Shown here in pieces: positions 38,401 through 50,400 of a stretch of 64,000 nucleotides of DNA (position 1 is its first letter; each line of letters opens with the position of its first letter). The position numbers and the translations under genes were made by a program. Source of the stretch: Mactromeris polynyma (lineage: Eukaryota; Mollusca; Bivalvia; Venerida; Mactridae); NCBI GenBank assembly GCA_032209605.1, contig JASFXZ010000001.1:47434619-47498618 (forward strand), in the 5' to 3' direction. The notes below the pieces were generated by a model. The model saw nothing but the letters and a program-made list of their open reading frames with translations, made no database searches and was not told the DNA's origin.

Positions 38401-41400
38401 CTTAAAAAAGGCATTACGTTTGTTTTCAGATATTTCAGACAGTAGTGGTGCATGTTTCCAAATTTTTGAGCTTACTGCTGCATCTCTCAGTAGACTGCGG
38501 AAATAATTTTGTGCTGGTGATGATTTCCCACGTACCTGTTTTCTTTCCAGCATATCATTCACAGAATAAGGAACACTTAGCTTGCTAGGTGTATTTGTCT
38601 CAGGCATCTTAGGGGAAAGAATTTCTATTTCACTGTCAGCACCGGATTCAGAGATTGTTGAAATGGTTGACATGGTCTCTGAGTGCACCTCACTCGCAGA
38701 TTGTAAAGAAGAATTCAGCTGAACACCTTTCAGAAATTTTCGGATAATGAAACGGTCTTTGAACATTTTGAAGAGATCATTGATGTCTCCTTCTGTAAAC
38801 TCGAGGAGCATCTCAGCAGTAACACCATTGTCTGAAATAAAAAAAATTATATAAAAAGTTATACCTTGTTGAACAAGAGGCGGTAGGTTGTTCATCAGTC
38901 GTAACTGAAACTGTGAACTAGTTCCTGACTCCTGCGTAAAATAACATCAGTAGCAGTTAGCATATATAGAGATAAAGTTCTGAATCAACCACAACACATT
39001 TATCATATATAAAAAGAACATATACAACATAATAACATACAAATAAACCACCAAATACACTGCCTTTCCGCCAGCATTAAACCTTGTCATCCAAAATAAA
39101 TAATTAACTCTGCCCATCCGATTCAGATATCAATATAATAAAAGAAGGAATGCAATGCACTCAGTACCCTACCCACTAATCTCATACAATAATTTTCGCC
39201 CCAGCAACATCACAATGGTATTTTCGGGTATAGACTGTAAGAAACGATAAATATCTTAACAACCTTCTGTAACGTTCCGAGCGGCAGACACAACAAATAC
39301 CATCGGTGAAAAGCTAGCTCACCACAGAGGGTGATTTGTTGCTCTAATATATGCCATTCTTCTTAAATGACTACAGTTTGAGTTTCTTAAATTTGCATAT
39401 TATCCAATTACCTCCCTTTATACATTCAGCAACCGTTACACTTATAGTTCTCATTAATTATGTTTAACGTTCCTATAGCTGGTGTGGCATTTACCCTAAT
39501 TGTTATTGTTCTGAAGCGAAACACAACATGGCGACGGTGACATGGGATAACTTGCATTTAATAGTCAATAGGAACGTTAAAAATAATGAAAATTAGAAGG
39601 TAAGGACATATTTGATAATGTATTTATCGTAACTGTCTAGACCGGAAAAAAACGTCATGTTGTTCGGAAAAAAATTCTTGTATGAGATAAGTGGGTGGGG
39701 TACTGAGTGCATTGCATTCCTTCTCTCATCATATCAGGTGGACGGGGTTAACATTTTTGGATTGCAAGGTCCTGTGCATAGATGACCGAAACTGTATGTG
39801 GATACTACCAGTACGCGGACACATGCCCTTTTGATCGTTAAAACCACATTGACTTTGTCGATATTTCTGCACAATATTAGTTTGGTATATGTTATTCTTC
39901 CAGTGGCATGCACTATTTTTATTGCCTATGGTTTTAGCAGACGACTGAAGATCGAAAAAGGAAAGAAAACTGCCAACAATGGGAGCTGATTAAATCCGAA
40001 ATAAATTGCATAAATGAAGTTTTTTTCATTCATTTAAGTCAAGGATCCTAAATAAGATGTATTAAATAAACTTGATTGACAATGATTTCGAACATGTATG
40101 TTTCCAGTCTACACAAACTGTACCACGTCCTGAGCACTGGCACTAGTTAACTAGTCTACACTGGCACCAGACCACCAAACTGTGGTTTAAATTAAATAAA
40201 AAAGATTTAAAACAAAACAATGCAATCACAAACTCAAAAACACAGATTTATTGGTGCCAGTGAGTACAACATGTCGCGAATCAAGAACGGGGGCAAATTT
40301 CAGCTTCTGATATCGCATCAAAAAGTTCACGATAACTACTCAAAATTAGCTTACTAGGAGAAATCTGCAATTAACTAATTCCAAAGACATCAAACTTACC
40401 GGTTATTGCCGTGCGACCTTCGTCTGTTAATTCAAAGAGTGGAATATTGTCCATTTTCCTCCAAGATTTTACAAAAGATGAATTTCTGGCGGGCTGTAGA
40501 GGTATTCCGAGTATCTTTCCCGCGCGTAGACAAAAACCCGCAAAATCCGTACAGGTCCGGGAAATTTAAACTTGTAAACCGTGGAAGCAAGCAAACGCTT
40601 TTGATCTTGTGCGAGTTTGCTGTCAACACATATAAAGGAACAGGTAATACATTCTCGGTTGTTCTTTCGTAACCATTCATAGATGAAAATGATTCCCCGT
40701 TCATGTAGATAATTTTTTATCCGTAAAGTTGTGAATTTTCTTTGCTTTTGGAAACGTCATGAGTTTTCGCGATCATCATATCCTCGCGGCGATGGTAGAC
40801 ATGGCACTGTTACTGTTAGCATGTTTGAACTTTTTCTGTTTGACTCCTTAACCAGGCTGTACTGCAGAGGGTTCGGTTTTGCCTTAGTTATTTCTTTACA
40901 TAATTTTTGTGGTATCCTGTTTTCGTGCAAAAATTAACTAACAACACTCAACAGATATTATCCTGGATGGACCAGTTTCAGTGACCTTAACATATAAACC
41001 CTTCATACTGATTTAATGAATTGACAATAAATTAATTCTTATTCCTTACATTTAGTTTACTTTGACATTATGCTTTGATTTATACAAAAAGGATAGGTAT
41101 AAAAAGTAATAAGAAAATGAGCAAAAATATCATAGGCTTACAAAAACAAACTGGTTCTTAGGTATTATCATCATTTTTTTTGCTTTTTGATAATAGCATA
41201 GACAGCTATTTGTTAACTGTAAAGTTTGCAATAAAATTTAACGTCATAGAGCTCTTCAAAAAAAAATGCCGCACATTGAAAGACAGGTCACTGAAACAGG
41301 TACGTCACCAAAACAGGGCACTCTACGATATAATTAAAAATTGTTCAAGATATTCAGATGTAAGTTAATTGAAGTAAAATTTCCTGAGTGCCTGAACATA

Positions 41401-44400
41401 GATTTGTAATTATGTTTGTTCTTCATTTTATTTTCACCTGAATTTATATGGACAATGTTTCTTTTCAGTTTCGGCAACATGTCTTCCATGAAAAATTGCA
41501 TTTGCAAATTGTGCAAACATGTGGGTCACCCATTAAATAGACATACACGGTACCGTCATGAAAAAATGTATGGCTTATATGATTATACCGAGCCCAGCTC
41601 CGAATTGGATTCTGAGGAGTGCTCTGCATCATCCATGCAACACCAAGATGCTAGCCTAGAGCCTGCAAGCGAAGACTTTGTCATTGAAAACAGGTACATA
41701 TTTTAAAAAATGCAGTAGTAAAATTAAGTTTTGAAACCTTGATATGGAATTTCCATTTAAGCTAATACTAGCTTCTTAGGCCCATAAATGACATAAATTT
41801 ATGATTTAACATGTTTATTTTAAATAATATTAGGCCAATGGACATCACACATATGCCACCCCGAGTCAAGTCGGGTGACATCCTGTATGCAAAGATCCAA
41901 CGAACACCCTAAAAAATCAAACCTATTGCACCTATACCTCTCTCAAACTTCACAAACATATGTGGTATGTAAATGCCCATGTACTTTTTTCTGGATCTGA
42001 TCTAAGATGGCCAACAACCAGCTAATTTGGATTTTTATGATTTCTTGAAAAATATTGCACCTAACTCTCACAAACACATACAAAGCAATATGTACATGTA
42101 GTTAATGCCCGTGTACATTTCCTTGATGGGAGCCAAATTTGCCGTCAGTTACCATATGTCCTCTTCTGATAAAAGGCTGTGTTCAGCCTCGTTATTCTGG
42201 TTATGGACTGTAGTACTTTCATTAAATAGTCGACCGTAAGGGGACATTTGCCCCTCTGTGACTGCTTATATTATTCTAAGTGTTTTTTTATCAGTTCTAT
42301 TTGTATCTTTTCAGCTCTGAAGATGAACTTGTAACTGATGATGCTGCAGCAGACAGTGATTTCTCNNNNNNNNNNNNNNNNNNNNNNNNNNNNNNNNNNN
42401 NNNNNNNNNNNNNNNNNNNNNNNNNNNNNNNNNNNNNNNNNNNNNNNNNNNNNNNNNNNNNNNNNNNNNNNNNNNNNNNNNNNNNNNNNNNNNNNNNNNN
42501 NNNNNNNNNNNNNNNNNNNNNNNNNNNNNNNNNNNNNNNNNNNNNNNNNNNNNNNNNNNNNNNNNATCTCAGCAGTAACACCATTGTCTGAAATAAAAAA
42601 AATTATATAAAAAGTTATACCTTGTTGAACAAGAGGCGGTAGGTTGTTCATCAGTCGTAACTGAAACTGTGAACTAGTTCCTGACTCCTGCGTAAAATAA
42701 CATCAGTAGCAGTTAGCATATATAGAGATAAAGTTCTGAATCAACCACAACACATTTATCATATATAAAAAGAACATATACAACATAATAACATACAAAT
42801 AAACCACCAAATACACTGCCTTTCCGCCAGCATTAAACCTTGTCATCCAAAATAAATAATTAACTCTGCCCATCCGATTCAGATATCAATATAATAAAAG
42901 AAGGAATGCAATGCACTCAGTACCCTACCCACTAATCTCATACAATAATTTTCGCCCCAGCAACATCACAATGGTATTTTCGGGTATAGACTGTAAGAAA
43001 CGATAAATATCTTAACAACCTTCTGTAACGTTCCGAGCGGCAGACACAACAAATACCATCGGTGAAAAGCTAGCTCACCACAGAGGGTGATTTGTTGCTC
43101 TAATATATGCCATTCTTCTTAAATGACTACAGTTTGAGTTTCTTAAATTTGCATATTATCCAATTACCTCCCTTTATACATTCAGCAACCGTTACACTTA
43201 TAGTTCTCATTAATTATGTTTAACGTTCCTATAGCTGGTGTGGCATTTACCCTAATTGTTATTGTTCTGAAGCGAAACACAACATGGCGACGGTGACATG
43301 GGATAACTTGCATTTAATAGTCAATAGGAACGTTAAAAATAATGAAAATTAGAAGGTAAGGACATATTTGATAATGTATTTATCGTAACTGTCTAGACCG
43401 GAAAAAAACGTCATGTTGTTCGGAAAAAAATTCTTGTATGAGATAAGTGGGTGGGGTACTGAGTGCATTGCATTCCTTCTCTCATCATATCAGGTGGACG
43501 GGGTTAACATTTTTGGATTGCAAGGTCCTGTGCATAGATGACCGAAACTGTATGTGGATACTACCAGTACGCGGACACATGCCCTTTTGATCGTTAAAAC
43601 CACATTGACTTTGTCGATATTTCTGCACAATATTAGTTTGGTATATGTTATTCTTCCAGTGGCATGCACTATTTTTATTGCCTATGGTTTTAGCAGACGA
43701 CTGAAGATCGAAAAAGGAAAGAAAACTGCCAACAATGGGAGCTGATTAAATCCGAAATAAATTGCATAAATGAAGTTTTTTTCATTCATTTAAGTCAAGG
43801 ATCCTAAATAAGATGTATTAAATAAACTTGATTGACAATGATTTCGAACATGTATGTTTCCAGTCTACACAAACTGTACCACGTCCTGAGCACTGGCACT
43901 AGTTAACTAGTCTACACTGGCACCAGACCACCAAACTGTGGTTTAAATTAAATAAAAAAGATTTAAAACAAAACAATGCAATCACAAACTCAAAAACACA
44001 GATTTATTGGTGCCAGTGAGTACAACATGTCGCGAATCAAGAACGGGGGCAAATTTCAGCTTCTGATATCGCATCAAAAAGTTCACGATAACTACTCAAA
44101 ATTAGCTTACTAGGAGAAATCTGCAATTAACTAATTCCAAAGACATCAAACTTACCGGTTATTGCCGTGCGACCTTCGTCTGTTAATTCAAAGAGTGGAA
44201 TATTGTCCATTTTCCTCCAAGATTTTACAAAAGATGAATTTCTGGCGGGCTGTAGAGGTATTCCGAGTATCTTTCCCGCGCGTAGACAAAAACCCGCAAA
44301 ATCCGTACAGGTCCGGGAAATTTAAACTTGTAAACCGTGGAAGCAAGCAAACGCTTTTGATCTTGTGCGAGTTTGCTGTCAACACATATAAAGGAACAGG

Positions 44401-47400
44401 TAATACATTCTCGGTTGTTCTTTCGTAACCATTCATAGATGAAAATGATTCCCCGTTCATGTAGATAATTTTTTATCCGTAAAGTTGTGAATTTTCTTTG
44501 CTTTTGGAAACGTCATGAGTTTTCGCGATCATCATATCCTCGCGGCGATGGTAGACATGGCACTGTTACTGTTAGCATGTTTGAACTTTTTCTGTTTGAC
44601 TCCTTAACCAGGCTGTACTGCAGAGGGTTCGGTTTTGCCTTAGTTATTTCTTTACATAATTTTTGTGGTATCCTGTTTTCGTGCAAAAATTAACTAACAA
44701 CACTCAACAGATATTATCCTGGATGGACCAGTTTCAGTGACCTTAACATATAAACCCTTCATACTGATTTAATGAATTGACAATAAATTAATTCTTATTC
44801 CTTACATTTAGTTTACTTTGACATTATGCTTTGATTTATACAAAAAGGATAGGTATAAAAAGTAATAAGAAAATGAGCAAAAATATCATAGGCTTACAAA
44901 AACAAACTGGTTCTTAGGTATTATCATCATTTTTTTTGCTTTTTGATAATAGCATAGACAGCTATTTGTTAACTGTAAAGTTTGCAATAAAATTTAACGT
45001 CATAGAGCTCTTCAAAAAAAAATGCCGCACATTGAAAGACAGGTCACTGAAACAGGTACGTCACCAAAACAGGGCACTCTACGATATAATTAAAAATTGT
45101 TCAAGATATTCAGATGTAAGTTAATTGAAGTAAAATTTCCTGAGTGCCTGAACATAGATTTGTAATTATGTTTGTTCTTCATTTTATTTTCACCTGAATT
45201 TATATGGACAATGTTTCTTTTCAGTTTCGGCAACATGTCTTCCATGAAAAATTGCATTTGCAAATTGTGCAAACATGTGGGTCACCCATTAAATAGACAT
45301 ACACGGTACCGTCATGAAAAAATGTATGGCTTATATGATTATACCGAGCCCAGCTCCGAATTGGATTCTGAGGAGTGCTCTGCATCATCCATGCAACACC
45401 AAGATGCTAGCCTAGAGCCTGCAAGCGAAGACTTTGTCATTGAAAACAGGTACATATTTTAAAAAATGCAGTAGTAAAATTAAGTTTTGAAACCTTGATA
45501 TGGAATTTCCATTTAAGCTAATACTAGCTTCTTAGGCCCATAAATGACATAAATTTATGATTTAACATGTTTATTTTAAATAATATTAGGCCAATGGACA
45601 TCACACATATGCCACCCCGAGTCAAGTCGGGTGACATCCTGTATGCAAAGATCCAACGAACACCCTAAAAAATCAAACCTATTGCACCTATACCTCTCTC
45701 AAACTTCACAAACATATGTGGTATGTAAATGCCCATGTACTTTTTTCTGGATCTGATCTAAGATGGCCAACAACCAGCTAATTTGGATTTTTATGATTTC
45801 TTGAAAAATATTGCACCTAACTCTCACAAACACATACAAAGCAATATGTACATGTAGTTAATGCCCGTGTACATTTCCTTGATGGGAGCCAAATTTGCCG
45901 TCAGTTACCATATGTCCTCTTCTGATAAAAGGCTGTGTTCAGCCTCGTTATTCTGGTTATGGACTGTAGTACTTTCATTAAATAGTCGACCGTAAGGGGA
46001 CATTTGCCCCTCTGTGACTGCTTATATTATTCTAAGTGTTTTTTTATCAGTTCTATTTGTATCTTTTCAGCTCTGAAGATGAACTTGTAACTGATGATGC
46101 TGCAGCAGACAGTGATTTCTCAAGCTCAAACAATACTGAAGGAAGTAAAAGCTTATCGGAAAGTGAGGAAGATGATAGCTTGTCTGATAGTGACTGCTCA
46201 ATGGAGTCAGCATCTTGCTCTGACAATCCATGGTCATTTTATTACGATAAAAACTTATATGAAGAGGGACCTGCAGTTGAGACTTTACCTAATTCACAAA
46301 TAACTGTTATGCAGTGGCTGGCTATGAACTTTTCACTGTTTATTGCACATCCATCTATGAGCAAAGCTGCATTTACTCATAATCTAAAAGTTCAAAAAGT
46401 AATTCATAGTGATACAGCAAATACATTGCCTTCATCATATTATGAGGCTAGAAAACTAATCAATCCGTATGTAGTTACAAAGCTCGTATTTGATGTTTGT
46501 GTTAATGAATGTGTTATCTTTCGGAATAATGAAACATCACAATATGCTGACTTGCTTAAATGTCCTGTGTGTGGAGAAAATAGATATGTAGGCTCAAGCA
46601 GTAGCATTAAACAGTCAAGACAAGTCTCTAGAAGAAGATTCAGTTATATTCCTATCGGTCCAAGACTTGCTAGATTGTATGGAGAGGTTAATCTTGCACA
46701 GCTAGTTATGTCACACCCTGGAAGTGATTATGAAGGTACTGAAATGTGGGATATTCATCATTCATCTTCTTGGAAAGAACTTTATTCTGAAGATGGATTT
46801 TTTGCTGGGGATAAAATGGGTATTTCTTTTGCTTTAGAGCTGGATGGTGTTAATCCATTTCATAACATTGGTGTAATGTACTCCATGACACCAATTATGT
46901 TAACGATCTTAAATTTTCCAAGGCATATCAGAAATTCATTTGGAAATATACAACTTGTTGGCATAATACCAGGAAAAGAGAAGTCAGAGTCCTCAAACTT
47001 AAGTCCATATGTGGAAGTGCTAGTGGACGAATTGCTATATCTAACTCAGTGTAAAGCTTATAACACATATACCAATGCCCCAGTAGATGTAAAGCTGAAA
47101 CTTTTGTTATATATATTAGATTATCCTGGACTGTCTAAACTGTTTCATCAACATGGGAGTGGAAGTTTAGCAGGTTGCCACTGGTGTCATGTTCGAGGTG
47201 AACATAACAAACATTTGAGCAAAGTTGTGTACCTTTCAAATAGATCGTACTTGTCACGAGAGGATCCACTGCGTCTTGATGAAACTTCGTTCTATTCAAG
47301 GACTGCAGATTCATCAGATAGACCTAAACAGCGAGTTTCTGATGAAGAATCGTGCTATCGTAGAGCATATGAAAACGCAAAAAATAAAACACAGGCTCAG

Positions 47401-50400
47401 TTAGTGTCTACAGCCACTGGTTGTAAGAAAAATTATTCTATTAGTAAGCTGCCTGATCATGATCGTGTTAATGAGTGTCTTCCAGACTGCTGTCATACAG
47501 TCAAAGATGTTGTACAAAACATTATGAATGTTGTCACGGGTAATTATGTGGACACAAATAAAATTGTTGCTGCTGAAAAACAAATGAGCCGATTGCACAC
47601 CTTGCAAAGGTCTGATGATTTGCAGGACATACATGACACTGTTTCAACAGACTTGCAACACAAAACAAAAAAACAAAAGGTGATGAAAGTACGTGCTAGT
47701 GAACCAACACTGCCATTTATGTTGACAAAATCTGAGCTACAAGATGCAGACAAACGAGCTGAAAGTATACGTGTTCCCAGTGATTTTGGATTAAAACCTG
47801 GACGTTTTATTAGTAAACCAGGAAGTTTGAAATCTCATGACTGGAAACAAATTGCAACCCAGGGAATCTTAAAATTTTGTCTGAAAAACACTTTATCACA
47901 AAGATGCCAACAAACATTTTTCCTAGTTCTTGATAGTCTTGCCAATCTTTGTAGTGAAAAAGTAGAGGCTGATGATATTAATCAGATTGAAAAAGACCTC
48001 AACACTGCACTAGCTCTGCTAGAAAGGGACTTCCCAATATCTCTGGCAAACATAACCACACATATACTTCACCATATTCCTAATGGAATCCGAAGATTTG
48101 GCCCAGTATATGGCACATGGATGTATGTATTTGAACGTTTTAACTCGTGGATCTGCAAACGAACTTTGAACATGAGATATCCAGAGGCCACAGCTATTGA
48201 GACATTTATTATACATGACTGGTGTAATTTTATGATGTCCACCAATCGCATACCAAAGGTTACAACAAATTTAACAACCGGAACAAGTTCCATGGATGTT
48301 GATAGTAACAAGGCTGACAGTCCTGCTGTAGAATCATGTGATAAAACAGATAAGAGACGAGCAGTGAATCTAAGAAACAGAGACCTTAAATCCATACATT
48401 ACCAGCTTGAAATTACAGAATGTGACTCCTGTGATGTGTTCAAGTACTCTTATCATACAGAAACTCACTCAGTTACAAAGAGGGAAACAGTATATACATC
48501 AAAATTGTATGAAACCAAAACTGCTAAAACTATTTCATCTTTTGTGTGTTGTGAATTTGCAAGAGGTGCACCTGGTCGTCAGAAGTTAGATTGTGGGTTG
48601 TTTATTCAATTTGGAAGAATCTGTTACTTTATTGAACATGTTTCAGAAATTAATTCAGTTGCTGATAGACATTGTTTTGCATATGTGGAGTGGTTTGATA
48701 ATTTGCAGTTTGATTGTGCCACAGGGCTATGGTACTCAGAAATTAACTGTGGCAATAAAAGGACACGTTCTTTTGTGAAAGTTAATAAACTGTCAAAGCC
48801 GCTAGTGACTGCTGAAGACAAAACTGAAAAGCATGAACTTTGGTTTCTTAACAGTGGAAAGAAACCTTTCAATTAAAATTTGATTTTCAACAACCATTGC
48901 CTCAGTGTTACTGTAAATCCTGCATAAAATCTTCATTGTCAAATATAGACTTTACTTTTAGTGTGTATATAATCCATTCAACAAAAACCACCTATCCTTA
49001 ATTTTGTAATGCATAATGTTTGAACGGCTCTATTGAATAAAAAAGACATCAAATGAGCATAAATTTGTTTGTAACAGATCTTTAAATCTGTATGATGGCA
49101 TTTGTAATATTACATGAGTGTTCAAGTGTTGGATCAGTCAATTTTGCAGTATATATAGTTGAATTTAAAAAATTCTATTTTCACCCAAAAAAGCCTGTTT
49201 TGTAGTTTTGTCCCAAGGTGACATTAAATTCATAAAACTCCAGTTGTTGAAAATTACCCTCTGATCAATTCATTTTCTGAGATGAAGATACAACATTAAA
49301 TGTGTGTTATTCTAATGAAATGCGCTGTCAATATTTGCGTAAGTACCTAACAAAAACCTAAAAAAAACTCATAATTTTCCATTATAATTCCATTGAAAAG
49401 TATGAGAAGTTCCTGGATAAAGTAAAGCAAAGAATCCTAACATTTATTCATCTCTTTTATACAAAATAAAAATACAAATTAACGAGCAAAGTTTTGACTA
49501 AATGAAATATAGAACAGGTGACCCTCAATTTCTTTTGTTGTTTGTATTTAGGTTATACAGTATCAGATCTTGTCAAAACAGTATTTTATTTTAGCCGGCT
49601 TCTAATTTGTTGAGATTATTTACAGATTGTTGGATTTAATCAAATACAAGTTGTTGACGAGGGTCATTTATGATGTTGTTTAAAGATACCAGTATATTAG
49701 AAGTAATGGCCATTATTTTTTGTTTAGGAAATACATTTTACAGAATATATATATGTACAATACCATTTATTGGCATCCAATGACTGTTGATGGCCATGAA
49801 TGATTTAGTAGGATTTTGTTTAATGGATATCATAGAAGTAATGGCCATTACTTTTTGTTTTGGAAACACATTTTACTGAATGTAGGATTTAATGGGCATC
49901 AAATTACTGGTTATGGCCATTATTTTTTGTCAGCAACAAAATCTTACTAAGTCTAAAATTTAATTGGCATTAACTTAAATTTAAAAGCCATTAATAATCC
50001 TGTTAAATTTAAATGAAACAGAAATTCATTGCTTTTTCAAGGCCATTAATTTTTTAAGCAATTCAAACCATATTTTCATGGCATCATTCATGGTCATGTA
50101 TGGGGTTTTAATGGTATTTTAAGATGTAACCCATTAATATTGTGAAACCCGTTAAATAAATTGATACAAGAATTAACGGGGTTAATTAATGGGTTTCAAT
50201 TATTTCATGGGTATTTCATGTGTTTTTAATCTATGTTTAATGGCTAGTGCATCCAGTAGTGATACTCGCTATCAAAGGTTAAATCCACTGTTGAAAGAAT
50301 GTTTATAGTTTTATTGTTAACTTCTTTTATTTACAGTACTGGTTGAACAATGATAAGAAAATAGCAAAACAACTGAAGGGTAAGCATTATGTGAACTTAT

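Larger units (their letters stand above)
38810..42365. repeat. 3,556-bp block, copy 1 (false-duplication candidate)
   Basis: Every stretch I compared is identical to 42566-46121 at a constant offset of 3,756. This copy ends at the first N of the gap, and the other begins at the last N. Exact identity with ends at a scaffold gap is the signature of two overlapping contig ends placed in series. Confidence 0.95.
33177..50261 (+). mobile_element. CACTA (EnSpm) DNA transposon, apparently complete
   Basis: Terminal inverted repeats start CACTACTG at both ends: left CACTACTGCACGCAAG, with GCCATTAAACAT following; right, as reverse complement, CACTACTGGATGCACTAG, with CCATTAAACAT following. Three bases, ATA, flank each end (33174-33176 and 50262-50264), the target duplication length of CACTA elements. 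Subterminal zones (about 33185-33680 and 49680-50250) are packed with TTAATGG/CCATTAA and CATGAAA motifs in both orientations. Inside are a TNP2-like transposase on + and a second gene on -, reading away from a shared central region. Assembled length is 17,085 bp; subtracting the 3,556-bp false duplication and 200 N gives about 13.3 kb. Inserted in the second coding intron of the 4.1 gene. Both internal genes are uninterrupted, so the copy may be young. Confidence 0.92.

Noticed and set aside
37232..38506. Plus-strand open frames opposite the CACTA second gene
   Set aside because: Hydrophobic shadow frames of the minus-strand exon, with no splice logic or homology.
39524..39595. Short frame starting '[14 protein letters not shown]' as an exon
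   Set aside because: Stops after 22 codons and lies in the palindrome. The donor downstream (gtaagg) is suggestive, but nothing connects.
39798..39989. 63-residue hydrophobic open frame (and its copy at 43554)
   Set aside because: Overlaps the edge of the palindromic element in an intron on the opposite strand. No acceptor/donor pair links it to another exon, and it has no known motif.
42271..42651. Open frames running through the N gap
   Set aside because: They consist mostly of undetermined residues and are artefacts of translating N.
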